Part shown: piece by piece, positions 25,051-33,683 of the stretch
Layout of the letters: the number at the start of each line of letters is the position of its first letter
Numbering within the stretch: position 1 is the stretch's first letter
Assembly (NCBI GenBank): GCA_963778845.1
Contig: CAVZVW010000005.1
Span: forward strand, 419,204 to 483,203
Reading direction: 5' to 3'
Origin: CAVZVW01 sp963778845
GTDB taxonomy: Bacteria; Actinomycetota; Actinomycetes; Actinomycetales; Kineosporiaceae
Length of the DNA stretch: 64,000 bases
Notes under the pieces: model-generated
What the model saw: the letters and a program-made list of their open reading frames with translations, nothing else
What the model was told of the DNA's origin: nothing
Database searches by the model: none
Translations under genes and position numbers: made by a program

Positions 25051-25785
25051 TCACAGCAGGTCGCGAAGCCGGCGGACGACGTCCTGCGCAGTCTCCCGCG
25101 TGCGGATCACCGCGATCACGAGCTCGTCGCCGCCCTGGGCGGCGCCGTCCGCGGCGGCAGCCGACAGGCCGGCCTCGAGGGTCGCACCCACCCAGGCGAA
25201 CGCGGCGTCCAGCGCGGGGAGCGGGTCGTACCCTCCGCCGGCCCGCAGCCACTCGCGCAGCACCTGGTTGTGCGCGGCGACGACTGCCGCGGCGACGATG
25301 TCGGCGCGAAGTGCGGTGTCGACGTCCGGCCCGGTGTCGGCCCGACCCTCGAGTCGGCCGCGCACATAACGGCTGAAGAGCCGCGAGTAGTCGGACACCC
25401 CGGCGATCTCGCGGTCGCGAAGCGCCGGGACACCGCGGATCACGCGGTAGCGCTGAAGCGACGTCTGCGGCTCGTCCACGTAGCTGCGGAAGACGGTGCG
25501 AGCGCCGGAGCAGAGCGCCGCCACCGGAGGCCGGTCTACGGCGGCCTCGAGCTGGGCGACCACCGCCTGGGTGATCCGGTCGTGGTCGGGCAGGATCACG
25601 TCGTCCTTGGACCGGAAGTACCGGAAGAAGGTCCGCCGGGCCACACCGGCTGCCTCGGCGATCGCCTCCACCGTGGTCTGGTCGTACCCCCGGTGTTCGA
25701 AGAGGTCCAGTGCCGCCGCGGCGATCCGAGTACGCACCTCCGGGGCCGCGACCTCGGCGTCCTGGCGCGGTCGTCCGCCCGTCAT
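25051..25785 (-). CDS. TetR family transcriptional regulator
   Basis: 244 residues from ATG 25785 (MTGGRPRQDAEVAAPEV). The N-terminal HTH is TRIAAAALDLFEHRGYDQTT, then VEAIAEAAGVARRTFFRYFR, the standard TetR pattern ending FRYF. The C-terminal ligand domain contains many alanines and aromatic residues (DYSRLFSRYVRGRL). It is divergent from an alpha/beta hydrolase gene whose start is within 50-120 bases, the usual arrangement for a repressor of its neighbour and itself. The ligand is unknown. Confidence 0.92.
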   Translation of the reverse strand: MTGGRPRQDAEVAAPEVRTRIAAAALDLFEHRGYDQTTVEAIAEAAGVARRTFFRYFRSKDDVILPDHDRITQAVVAQLEAAVDRPPVAALCSGARTVFRSYVDEPQTSLQRYRVIRGVPALRDREIAGVSDYSRLFSRYVRGRLEGRADTGPDVDTALRADIVAAAVVAAHNQVLREWLRAGGGYDPLPALDAAFAWVGATLEAGLSAAAADGAAQGGDELVIAVIRTRETAQDVVRRLRDLL

Positions 25786-25832
25786 GCCCGCGAGGCTAGC
25801 CCGCGGGTACCGCGTCGGCACGGGGCTCGGGG

Positions 25833-26831
25833 GTGACGCTCACCACGCGGTCGCGCTCCTCGCCGCTTGGCTCCAGGACCGGCGTGCAGCAGCATGAGTC
25901 GGTGCACCCCGACTCGTTATGGGCCGACCTCGACGGCCCGGTCCACTACGTCGACTTCGGCGGCCCCGAGGACGGCCCACGCGTGGTGCTCGTGCACGGG
26001 CTGGGCGGGTCGTACCTCAACTGGAGCCTGGTGGGGCCGACCCTGGCGCAGACGTGCCGCGTCCTGGCCCTGGACCTGCCGGCCCACGGCCGCACGCCCC
26101 TGGCCGACAGGTCCGCGGCCGTCCAGGCCGTGCAGCGGCTGCTGCACCGGTTCCTCGTCGAGGTGGCGGGGGCTCCGGCGATCCTCGTCGGCAACTCCAT
26201 GGGCGGGATGATCACTATCCTGCAGGCCGCCGCGGACCCTGGGACGGTCGCGGGCGCCGTCCTCATCGACCCGGCGCTCCCGGCGGGTCCGCTGACCCGC
26301 CCCGACCCGCTCGTGCTGGCGGCGTTCGCCGGTTACGCGGTTCCCGGCGTCGGCGAGGCCGTGATGCGGCAGCGACGTGCGCGCTACACCCCCGAGCAGC
26401 TCGTGGCGCAGACGCTGGCTCTGTGCTGCGCGCACCCGGAGAAGGTGCCCCCCGACCTCGTGGCGGCGTCGGTGGCCCTCGCCCGCGAACGGGTGGCTCA
26501 CCCGGAGGCCGACGCCGGCTTCCTCACGGCGGCGCGGACCCTGCTGAAGGTCCTCTGGAGGCCGGCCGTCTACTCCGCGGCGATGCGCTCCATCGACGTC
26601 CCCGTGCTCCTGCTTCACGGCGACCGGGACCGGCTCGTCTCGATCGACGCCGCGCGGCGCGTGGCCCAACGCCACCCTGCGTGGCGGTTCGAGGTGGCCC
26701 ATGACGTCGGGCATGTGCCGCAGCTCGAGGCGCCCGAATGGGTGCTGGCCGTCATCGGCGACTGGATGCAGAACGAGGGAAGCGCGGCCGCCGAGCTCGC
26801 CCGGGCCGCCGCCGCGACGTCCGGCACGTGA
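25833..26831 (+). CDS. Alpha/beta-fold hydrolase
   Basis: Up to 332 residues; the core starts VHYVDFGGPEDGPRVVLVHG. The catalytic triad is visible: Ser in LVGNSMGGMITILQAA, Asp in LLLHGDRDRLVSIDAA and His in AHDVGHVPQLEAPEW. The oxyanion region is LVHGLGGSYLNW. It resembles esterases and meta-cleavage-product hydrolases, but the substrate is not fixed by sequence. The start is uncertain: GTG 25833 is the longest, but GTG 25902 (VHPDSLWADLDGP) gives the usual family length. The divergent TetR gene probably controls it. Confidence 0.88.
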   Translation: MTLTTRSRSSPLGSRTGVQQHESVHPDSLWADLDGPVHYVDFGGPEDGPRVVLVHGLGGSYLNWSLVGPTLAQTCRVLALDLPAHGRTPLADRSAAVQAVQRLLHRFLVEVAGAPAILVGNSMGGMITILQAAADPGTVAGAVLIDPALPAGPLTRPDPLVLAAFAGYAVPGVGEAVMRQRRARYTPEQLVAQTLALCCAHPEKVPPDLVAASVALARERVAHPEADAGFLTAARTLLKVLWRPAVYSAAMRSIDVPVLLLHGDRDRLVSIDAARRVAQRHPAWRFEVAHDVGHVPQLEAPEWVLAVIGDWMQNEGSAAAELARAAAATSGT

Positions 26832-26926
26832 TCGTCGCGACCTCTGGCGCCTGAACGTCGCCATATCGCGATGTAACGCGCACTTTCAAGCCAGAGATCG
26901 CGCTGAGGGTCGGCTTCGAAACACGG

Positions 26927-28387
26927 CTACGGGGTGAACGCGCGCTCGAGGGCGGCCTTCTCGCTCGGCTCGGCGAGAACGAGCACCTCGTCGCCGACCA
27001 GCAGCGTGGTGTCGTCGCGCACCTGCACGAGCCGCCCGTCGCGCGACACCATGCTGATCCACACGTTCTCGCCCAGGGCGAGGTCGCCGATGGCCGCACC
27101 GTCGGCGGCGGAGCCGGCCGTGACATGGAACCGGTGGAGCCCGCTCGGCTCGTCCCTGAACCGCAGCCCGAGTGACCACGGCTCGGGCTCGACCATCGTG
27201 ACCGGCAGCCGCAGCCGCCCGGCAAGGGCCGGCACCAGGCCGCCCTGGACGATCACGGAGAAGGCCACGACCACCACGACGATGTCGTAGTCGAGCGTCG
27301 CGTCGGCCACGCCGGCGGTGAAGATGTACGTGCCGAGCAGGATCGGGACCGCCCCCTTCAGCCCCGCCCACAGCACGAAGACGCGCTCGTTACGGGCCAG
27401 CCGCACCGGCAGCAGCACGAGCCCCACCAGCAGCGGGCGCACCACGAAGGCCAGCAGCACCGCCAGCACCAGCCCGATCTGCCACGCGTGGCCGTCCGGC
27501 AGGGTCTTCACCTGCACCGTGAGTCCGAGCACCGTGAAGGCGACGATCTCCCCGAGGCTGGCCAACGCCGAGTGGAACCGCTCGATCTCGCGCTTGTACG
27601 GTGCCGCCTCGTCGCCGATCAGGATCCCGGCGATGAACACGGCGAGGAACCCCGAGCCGCGAGCGACCGTGGCCGCTCCGAAGATGAGGCCACCGCAGGC
27701 CAGGACGCGCACCGGGTAGAGAGCCTCGCTGGGCAGCGGCACCCGCCGCATGAACCACAGCAGCGCCCGGCCCCCGACCAACCCGACGGCAGCCCCCACA
27801 CCCATCTGCAGGGCGAACTCGCCGAGACCCGTGCCGACCGCCGACCACCCGGTGGCCGACCCCGCCGAGATCAGGCTGACCATGAGCGCGATCCCGACCG
27901 GGTCGTTCGCGCCGGACTCCCCCTCGAGCATGACGCCGCTGCGCCCGGTGATCTCGCGGCGCCCCAGCACCGAGAAGACCACGGCCGGGTCGGTCGGAGC
28001 CAGCGCGGTCCCGACCAGCAGGGCGACCCGCCACTCGAACCCGAACAGCAGGTGAGCCGCCGCCGCCATCGCCAGAGCGGTCACGACCGTGCCGGCCACA
28101 CCGAGCCACGCGATCGCGCCCGCGTTGTTGCGCAGCCGGCGGATCCCGATGTGCATGCCGCCGTCGAACAGGATGATCACGAGCGCGACCGTGACGACCC
28201 GCTGCACAGCGGTGATCGACAGGAAGTTCAACCGAGGTGCGAGGTCGGAGGCGACGGCCGCACCGACGAGGAAGAACGCCGGCGCGGGGATCCGCAGCCG
28301 CTCGCTGACCCGGTTCGACAGCACGGCCAGCACGGCGAACGCCGACACCGCGCTGATGATGATGCCGAACCGCTCGACGTCGTCCAC
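26927..28387 (-). CDS. Potassium/proton or sodium/proton antiporter with TrkA-C domain (CPA1)
   Basis: 486 residues. There are about twelve transmembrane segments of the CPA1 fold (FGIIISAVSAFAVLAVLSN, VALVIILFDGGMHIGIRRL, LLVGTALAPTDPAVVFSVLG, and the ion-binding region ESGANDPVGIAL with its ND pair). The C-terminal 90 residues form a cytoplasmic TrkA-C/RCK-like domain (GDLALGENVWISMV ... LVGDEVLVLAEP) that likely senses nucleotides or ions. It resembles NhaP2/CvrA-type exchangers that use protons to expel potassium. A short gap of 5 bases separates its start from the upstream racemase gene stop, so the genes may be in one unit. Confidence 0.92.
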   Translation of the reverse strand: MDDVERFGIIISAVSAFAVLAVLSNRVSERLRIPAPAFFLVGAAVASDLAPRLNFLSITAVQRVVTVALVIILFDGGMHIGIRRLRNNAGAIAWLGVAGTVVTALAMAAAAHLLFGFEWRVALLVGTALAPTDPAVVFSVLGRREITGRSGVMLEGESGANDPVGIALMVSLISAGSATGWSAVGTGLGEFALQMGVGAAVGLVGGRALLWFMRRVPLPSEALYPVRVLACGGLIFGAATVARGSGFLAVFIAGILIGDEAAPYKREIERFHSALASLGEIVAFTVLGLTVQVKTLPDGHAWQIGLVLAVLLAFVVRPLLVGLVLLPVRLARNERVFVLWAGLKGAVPILLGTYIFTAGVADATLDYDIVVVVVAFSVIVQGGLVPALAGRLRLPVTMVEPEPWSLGLRFRDEPSGLHRFHVTAGSAADGAAIGDLALGENVWISMVSRDGRLVQVRDDTTLLVGDEVLVLAEPSEKAALERAFTP

Positions 28388-28392
28388 GCGGA

Positions 28393-29559
28393 TCAGTGTG
28401 TCGGACGCCGCACCCGCACCGCCTCAGACAGGCAGCCACATCCCGGGAGGTGGCGACCTCGGCGAGCACGTCCGGGCAGCGGGTCGACGCCGATCCCCGG
28501 ACCCGTGGGCACGGCGATCCGGCCACCATCCAGCTCGAACGGGGTGGTGACGTCGGTCGCGTAGTACCGCCGGGACGCCGAGGTGTCGCCCGGCAGCGTG
28601 AACCCCGGCAGGGCGGCCAGCGCGAGGTTCGCGGCCCGCCCGATCCCGGTCTCGAGCATCCCGCCGCACCACACGGGCACGCCCATCGACTGGCACACGT
28701 CATGGATGCGGCGGGACTCGAGGTACCCCCCGACCCGGCCGGGCTTGACGTTGACGATCGAGCACGCCCCGAGCCGGATCGCGTCGGCGGCGGCGCGCGC
28801 GGAGACGATGGACTCGTCGAGGCAGATCGGCGTGCGCACCCGCTTGGCCAGCTCGGCGTGCCCCAGCACGTCCTCCTCGTCCAGCGGCTGCTCGATCAGC
28901 AGCAGGTCGAAGGGGTCCAGCCGCGCCAGCGTGGGAGCGTCGTGCAGCGTGTATGCCGTGTTCGCGTCGACCTGGAGCAGGACGCCGTCCCCGAAGCGCT
29001 CCCGGACGGCGCGCACCGGCGCGACGTCCCAGCCCGGCTCGATCTTGAGCTTGATCCTGACGTAGCCCTCGGCCAGGTAGCCGTCCACCGCATCGAGCAG
29101 CTCCGGGACCGAGTCCATGATCCCGACCGAGACCCCGCAGGGGACGTCGGCCCGCGTGGCCCCCAGCCACGCGGCCAGGCTCACGTCATGGGCGCGCAAC
29201 CACGCGTCGAGAACCGCGGTCTCGAGCACGGCCTTCGCCATGCGGTGCCCCTTCACCCGCCTCAGCGCCGGCGCGACGGCCTCGGGGTGGAGCTCGCCGG
29301 CCCGGCCGAGCGCCGGGACCAGGTAGCGGCGCAGGACGTCGACGCTGCCCTCCACGTACTCCGAGGAGTAGTAGGGGTCGTCGCTGGACACGCACTCCGC
29401 CCAGCCCTCGACGTCCCCACTCGACCCTGCCCGCTCGGAACCGGCCAGCACCGCCCGTACGAGCAGCACGTCACGGGAGGTCTCCGTGCCGAAGGACGTG
29501 CGGAACGCCCCCACGAGCGGCATCGCGACCCGGACGAGCTCGACACCGACGAGCCTCAT
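28393..29559 (-). CDS. o-Succinylbenzoate synthase / N-acyl(succinyl)amino-acid racemase, enolase superfamily; C-terminus probably frameshifted
   Basis: 388 residues as read. Enolase-superfamily catalytic residues are complete: the KxK in GYVRIKLKIEPG, Asp in LLQVDANTAYT, Glu in LLIEQPLDEED, Asp in CLDESIVSARA and Lys in IVNVKPGRVGG. The region up to GPGIGVDPLP is normal. After that, one extra G near 28475 and another near 28444 appear to break a tail that in other frames reads DVLAEVATSR then MWLPV and stops at 28424. The upstream gene is a COG3375-type GNAT overlapping by ATGA, which favours N-succinyl-amino-acid racemase over menaquinone synthesis; no other men gene is present. Confidence 0.83.
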   Translation of the reverse strand: MRLVGVELVRVAMPLVGAFRTSFGTETSRDVLLVRAVLAGSERAGSSGDVEGWAECVSSDDPYYSSEYVEGSVDVLRRYLVPALGRAGELHPEAVAPALRRVKGHRMAKAVLETAVLDAWLRAHDVSLAAWLGATRADVPCGVSVGIMDSVPELLDAVDGYLAEGYVRIKLKIEPGWDVAPVRAVRERFGDGVLLQVDANTAYTLHDAPTLARLDPFDLLLIEQPLDEEDVLGHAELAKRVRTPICLDESIVSARAAADAIRLGACSIVNVKPGRVGGYLESRRIHDVCQSMGVPVWCGGMLETGIGRAANLALAALPGFTLPGDTSASRRYYATDVTTPFELDGGRIAVPTGPGIGVDPLPGRARRGRHLPGCGCLSEAVRVRRPTH

Positions 29560-30482
29560 GAACGGTCCTCCTCAGTCTCGCCGGCCGAACGGCCCCTTGC
29601 CGCTTCGAGCACGTACCACCCCTCGCGTGCGATGCCCGCGACACCCCACCCGCCGGCCATGGCCGATCCGAGGGCCTCGCGCACCGCGACGCGCCAGGCC
29701 CGACCCAGCCCGCGGTCCCGAGCGCGCAGTCCCTCGATGTCCGGCGGCAGCCCAACCAGCGCGACGTCGTCCTCCCCGGCCGGCAGGCCCGCCGTGGCCA
29801 GCACGTGTGGGGAGGCCCCGTCTTCGCCCACGCGGAGCAGCACGCGGGCATTGCCTGCGAGCAGCGCGGCGGCGTCCAGCGCGGCGGGACGACCCTCGCA
29901 GGCCGCCGCGACCACCGGGTCGCGCAGCGGCCAGCCGAGGTAGAGGCGGTCGGAGGCATCGCCGGCATTGATCCCATCCCCCATCGACCCGTAGAAGTCC
30001 ACGAGGTACTCCCGCGGGCGGGCGGCGAGCTTGGCCAGGTTCAGCCACGCGTTGCGCAGGATGAGGGGGTCGAACGTCCACGTGATCAGGTCGTAGCCAC
30101 GGTCCAGGGCCCATGCCCGCTGGTGCAGCTTCACGGCGTATCCCAGCGAGCGACCACGCCCGGCCGGCAGCACACCGGTGATGTTGCTGTGCAGGGCCCG
30201 ACCAGCCGGCTCGCAGAGGAAGCCGACGCTCGCGGCGACCAGGGGGTGGTCCCGCTGACTCGTGTCGGCGGCCACCACGACGTACTGACCCGTGTGGGCA
30301 TAGGCGCGAAGCATCTCCACAGTCGCCGCGGGGTTCGTCGGGTCCGACGCCCAGATCTGGTCGAAGATGGCACGGACCGCGACCATGTCCGCGACGTCGC
30401 GCACCTCGCGGACCTCGATGCCCGCCTGCCCCGCCGCGCGCTCGGCGGCGGCCCAGGCCAGGTCCACGTGCGTGGTCGTCAC
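29556..30482 (-). CDS. GNAT-family N-acyltransferase (COG3375-like)
   Basis: About 308 residues from GTG 30482 (VTTTHVDLAWAAAERAA). The conserved block is IFDQIWASDPTNPAATVEML, AASVGFLCEPAGRALHSNIT, GVLPAGRGRSLGYAVKLHQR (the acyl-CoA pyrophosphate loop region) and TWTFDPLILRNAWLNLAKL. This pattern fits the predicted GNAT group COG3375, one member of which is the N-succinyltransferase of the Geobacillus D-amino-acid conversion pathway. Its stop overlaps the racemase start (ATGA), so the two are translationally coupled. An upstream open stretch with a GTGGT(T/C)GG-type tandem repeat is left out. The acyl donor and acceptor are inferred only. Confidence 0.8.
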   Translation of the reverse strand: MTTTHVDLAWAAAERAAGQAGIEVREVRDVADMVAVRAIFDQIWASDPTNPAATVEMLRAYAHTGQYVVVAADTSQRDHPLVAASVGFLCEPAGRALHSNITGVLPAGRGRSLGYAVKLHQRAWALDRGYDLITWTFDPLILRNAWLNLAKLAARPREYLVDFYGSMGDGINAGDASDRLYLGWPLRDPVVAAACEGRPAALDAAALLAGNARVLLRVGEDGASPHVLATAGLPAGEDDVALVGLPPDIEGLRARDRGLGRAWRVAVREALGSAMAGGWGVAGIAREGWYVLEAARGRSAGETEEDRS

Positions 30483-30534
30483 CGAGGGCGCCCCGGCGCC
30501 GCGAGCGCCGTCCTCGCCGCCGCCACCACCCAGG

Positions 30535-30592
30535 TTGCCGACCACAGTGCCGACCACGGTGCCGATCCAACCACGGGGCCGATCCAACCACG
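30535..30592 (+). repeat. Short tandem repeats upstream of the GNAT gene
   Basis: Two CCGACCAC(A/G)GTG-like copies and two GCCGATCCAACCACG copies follow one another at 30535-30592 in the 232-bp gap between the divergent GNAT and propeller-like genes. They could be an operator array or a small minisatellite. Confidence 0.5.
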
Positions 30593-30714
30593 CCACGGCG
30601 AGGGGGACCTTTGGCCCCCGTCGGGACGGCCGCGGCGAGGTTTCGTGAGCACCACCACGTGACCACCGCCCCGAACGGCAGGACACTCGCGGGGCATGAG
30701 CGAGGGGGCTCGCG

Positions 30715-33000
30715 ATGGCCCGAGGCGCCGCGCAGCCCGCCGCCGTCACCGTGCGGCGCATCGCCGCTGCGGCGGTCACCACCACCGTTCTCGACGTCCA
30801 CGACAGCGCGGTGGAGCCCTGGGTGGGTGCGATGTGCTCGGGGCAGGCCGGGACGGTCTTCCTCAGCGACCCGCACGGCGACCCCGCGGCGTTCTGGGCG
30901 CCGAGCCGCATGGCAGTCGGGCGCACGCGGCTGGTCGCGGACCATCTCGGCTGGGGCGTGCATCGCCCGGTGCTGTCCGGGTCTCTCCTCGGCATCCCCC
31001 GCGGCGAGCACCGGGACGGCCTCGAACGGGTGAGCGAGGTGCTGCACTGCCGCGTGGAGGGTGCGTCGCTGTCCGCCTCGACCACCATGACCATCGCACC
31101 GGACAAGGCGTACCTGACGACGGTGCCGCTCGGCGTCCTGCTGCTCGACATCCCCACCGGGGCTCTCGAGGTGCACGCGCCCGGTGGGCTGTCGGTCACG
31201 GTCGCACGGATCCCCTCGTCCTGGGTGATGGACGCCTCGATGCAGACGACGTTCAGCGCGACGTCCGACGGCGAGTCCGCGGTGGTCATCCTCGGCGGCA
31301 GCGCCTTCTTCACCCGGCTCGCCGCCCTGGGCCACCGTGCGCCCGAGGCCGTCTTCATCGGCCGCCCGCACGGTGCGGCGCTGACCACCTCCTACGTCGT
31401 CGGGTGGCAGAACACCGGGTCCGGCCCGGTGGTACGGCGCATCCCGCGCTCGAGGGCGGGCAGCGCGGGCACGTTCGGCACGTGGCCGCTCGTCTGGGGC
31501 GGCCACGACTCCATGAGCTCGATCACCGAGCTCGCAGCCGGCGACCGCGCTGTCGCGTTCGTGCTGGCGGACAGCCGGGGGGCGTCGGTCGCCTACTGCG
31601 TGCGCGCCGGGTCGCCCGGGTGCGAACCCGTGGCCTACCCCCGCCCGGTGCAGTCGGTCTGCACGTTCGAGGACACCGACGACTTCCTGGTCGCCGACCT
31701 CACGGCGAGCGCTGCGGGCCTGTACCGATGGACCCCGGGCGACGGCGATGGCTGCCGCGCAACCGGGCTGGAGCCACGGTGGGCGAGGACGGAGGCGCTG
31801 GCCCTCTCGCACGGTCGGGCCATCTACAGCGACGACAGCACGGCGGAGCTGCCGGTGTACCTGCGCGAGGTGCCGAGCGCGGCTTCCCCCGGCGTCGAGG
31901 TGCGCCTGGCCGAGGCCTCCCTCGGCATCGGCGTCTCGGTCGGAGGCCCCTTCGTCGCCTTCGCGACGCCCGTGCCGGACGGCCCGCTGGGCGCCGGAGC
32001 CCGGCGGATCGCGTTCGGGCGCCTGGGGTCCCGGCTGCGCTGCCTCGACCTGCCCGCCACCGACGTGCGGCGACTCGAGCTCTCCGGTCATCGCCTGCTC
32101 GTGACTGGCGGCCTGCAGAGCTGGCTCGTCGATGTGCTGTCCGGCCGGCGGCGACGCCTCGGCGCCGTGGGCGCGGCGCTCTGGGGCGACCACCTGGCCA
32201 CGGTGGAGTACGCGACCGCGCGCCTGGTGTGGCGGGACCTGGCCGCGCACAGCAGCCAGGTGATCCTGCCCGGGCTCGCCCAGCCACCGGCCTGGTGCGT
32301 GGACAACGAGCTGTGGAGCCTCGCGATCTGGGGCCAGAGCCTGGCGTACTCGTTCCGCTGCCACGTGCCCGATCCGAACACGGTCGTGGCAGGGCGCTTC
32401 GATGCCGTCAGCGGGCACACCTGCGCCCTGCCCGCCCCGGCCGCCGAGGTCTACGACCTGGCCCACGGGGACGGGTTGCTGCTCAGCGCGGCAGCCTCGG
32501 GAGTCGCGGCCTGGGACCTGCGCGAGACGCCGCCCGCCCGTACGGACCTGGACGCCACCGGGGAGCCGCCGCTGGCCCTCGACGGCCGAGTGGCCGCCTG
32601 GCGGGCCGGCACGCACCGCCGGGCCGTGGTGAAGGACCTCCAGGACGACGACGCCCTGCCCTCGCTGGCCCCGGCCGAGCCACGCCATCTCGGTGCGTGG
32701 GTGACGACGTCTGGTGCCTCGGCCACCGGCTGCTGGCGCGCGCTGCACTACGTCACTCGTGACGTCGACTGGACCATCGACATCACCTGCGCCGGGTCCA
32801 CCACGCTGCGTCGGCTCGCGGGCACGAGCAGCCTCGGCGAGATCAGCGCGAGCTGGGACGGTACCGGCAGGGACGGCCGTCCACTGCCCGCCGGCACCTA
32901 CGGCTGGGCGCTGCGAGGCACCGCCGCAGACGGCGCCACACTGGCGGACCGCAAGGGCCGAGGACCGGTGGCCGCCGCCGGCACGGTGCGGGTCGGGTAG
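30715..33000 (+). CDS. Large hypothetical protein, propeller-like repeats with C-terminal FlgD-type Ig domain
   Basis: 761 residues. The C-terminal segment GEISASWDGTGRDGRPLPAG followed by TYGWALRGTAADG is a FlgD/CHU-like Ig module (W-D-G-x-D-x-x-G-x-x-x-x-x-G-x-Y). The middle region has repeated short beta blocks with bulky residues every 40-50 positions (LVWGGHDSMSSITELAAGDR, VTGGLQSWLVDVLSG, VYDLAHGDGLLL), suggesting a beta-propeller or sandwich array. Cysteines are paired in several blocks, which fits an exported protein, but the N-terminus (MARGAAQPAAVTVRRIAAAA) is a poor signal peptide, so the start may be wrong. The role is unknown. Confidence 0.65.
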   Translation: MARGAAQPAAVTVRRIAAAAVTTTVLDVHDSAVEPWVGAMCSGQAGTVFLSDPHGDPAAFWAPSRMAVGRTRLVADHLGWGVHRPVLSGSLLGIPRGEHRDGLERVSEVLHCRVEGASLSASTTMTIAPDKAYLTTVPLGVLLLDIPTGALEVHAPGGLSVTVARIPSSWVMDASMQTTFSATSDGESAVVILGGSAFFTRLAALGHRAPEAVFIGRPHGAALTTSYVVGWQNTGSGPVVRRIPRSRAGSAGTFGTWPLVWGGHDSMSSITELAAGDRAVAFVLADSRGASVAYCVRAGSPGCEPVAYPRPVQSVCTFEDTDDFLVADLTASAAGLYRWTPGDGDGCRATGLEPRWARTEALALSHGRAIYSDDSTAELPVYLREVPSAASPGVEVRLAEASLGIGVSVGGPFVAFATPVPDGPLGAGARRIAFGRLGSRLRCLDLPATDVRRLELSGHRLLVTGGLQSWLVDVLSGRRRRLGAVGAALWGDHLATVEYATARLVWRDLAAHSSQVILPGLAQPPAWCVDNELWSLAIWGQSLAYSFRCHVPDPNTVVAGRFDAVSGHTCALPAPAAEVYDLAHGDGLLLSAAASGVAAWDLRETPPARTDLDATGEPPLALDGRVAAWRAGTHRRAVVKDLQDDDALPSLAPAEPRHLGAWVTTSGASATGCWRALHYVTRDVDWTIDITCAGSTTLRRLAGTSSLGEISASWDGTGRDGRPLPAGTYGWALRGTAADGATLADRKGRGPVAAAGTVRVG

Positions 33001-33041
33001 CGCAAGGCTCACGGGCTGCCGGGCACACCGGAGCGTCGGGC

Positions 33042-33683
33042 TCAGCGCTGACCGTAGCCGGCGAACTTGGCGAGCACGCGGGCCATCTCCGCAGCACTCA
33101 GCAACACAGGGTCGCCGAGCTGGCAGGCGCGCCAGTACTGGCCGCACAGCTCCTCCAGCTCGACGGCCAGCCCGAGCGCAGCATCAAGATCCCTGGCGCA
33201 CACGAGCATCCCGTGGTTGGCCAGCAGGCAGCCGCTGCGGTCACGAAGCGCCAGCAGTGCGGCGTCGGAGAGCTCCTGCGTGCCGAACGTCGCGTACTCC
33301 GCGCAGCGCACGTCGTCCCCCCCGAAGCGGGCGAGCATGTAGTGGAAGGCGGGGACGTCGCGACGCAGGCACGACAGGCTGACGGCGTGCGGGGAGTGCG
33401 CATGCAGCACCGAACTCACCTCGGGCCTGGCGGCGTACAGGTCGCGGTGGACACGCCACTCCGAGGACGGCGACCGCTCCCCGGCCCAGCTGCCGTCCGG
33501 CCTCACCAGCGGGCAGTCGTCGGGCACCAGGCGCTCGTACGGCATGCCGCTCGGGGTGATCCAGAACCCCCCGGGCCCCCGCACGCTCACGTTCCCGGAG
33601 GTGCCGCGGCTCAGCCCCGCCGCGGCCATCGCGACGGCGGCCGCCACGAGGGCTGCCCGCGGGTTGTCCGCACCCCGGCTCAT
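33042..33683 (-). CDS. Class II aldolase/adducin family protein, probable methylthioribulose-phosphate (5-deoxypentose) aldolase or dehydratase
   Basis: 213 residues from ATG 33683. Class II aldolase features are GLSRGTSGNVSVRGPGGFWI (phosphate loop), ITPSGMPYERL, the catalytic acid in SSEWRVHRDLYAARP, zinc ligands in VLHAHSPHAVSLS, and the third ligand in LLANHGMLVCA. It overlaps the mtnA stop by ATGA, so both are made together. After MtnA, the product 5-(methylthio)ribulose-1-phosphate is either dehydrated (MtnB) or cleaved by an aldolase (DHAP shunt). Both enzymes belong to this fold. With no mtnC, mtnD or mtnK seen here, the aldolase reading is somewhat favoured. Confidence 0.82.
   Translation of the reverse strand: MSRGADNPRAALVAAAVAMAAAGLSRGTSGNVSVRGPGGFWITPSGMPYERLVPDDCPLVRPDGSWAGERSPSSEWRVHRDLYAARPEVSSVLHAHSPHAVSLSCLRRDVPAFHYMLARFGGDDVRCAEYATFGTQELSDAALLALRDRSGCLLANHGMLVCARDLDAALGLAVELEELCGQYWRACQLGDPVLLSAAEMARVLAKFAGYGQR

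Noticed and set aside
28393..29559. Naming the enolase-superfamily enzyme menC outright
   Set aside because: OSBS and N-acylamino-acid racemase share all visible catalytic residues, and the coupled GNAT favours the racemase role.
29572..33147. 1,191-codon minus-strand open frame
   Set aside because: It is antisense to the propeller-like gene and out of frame with the GNAT gene; its Arg-rich low-complexity make-up is typical of high-GC shadows.
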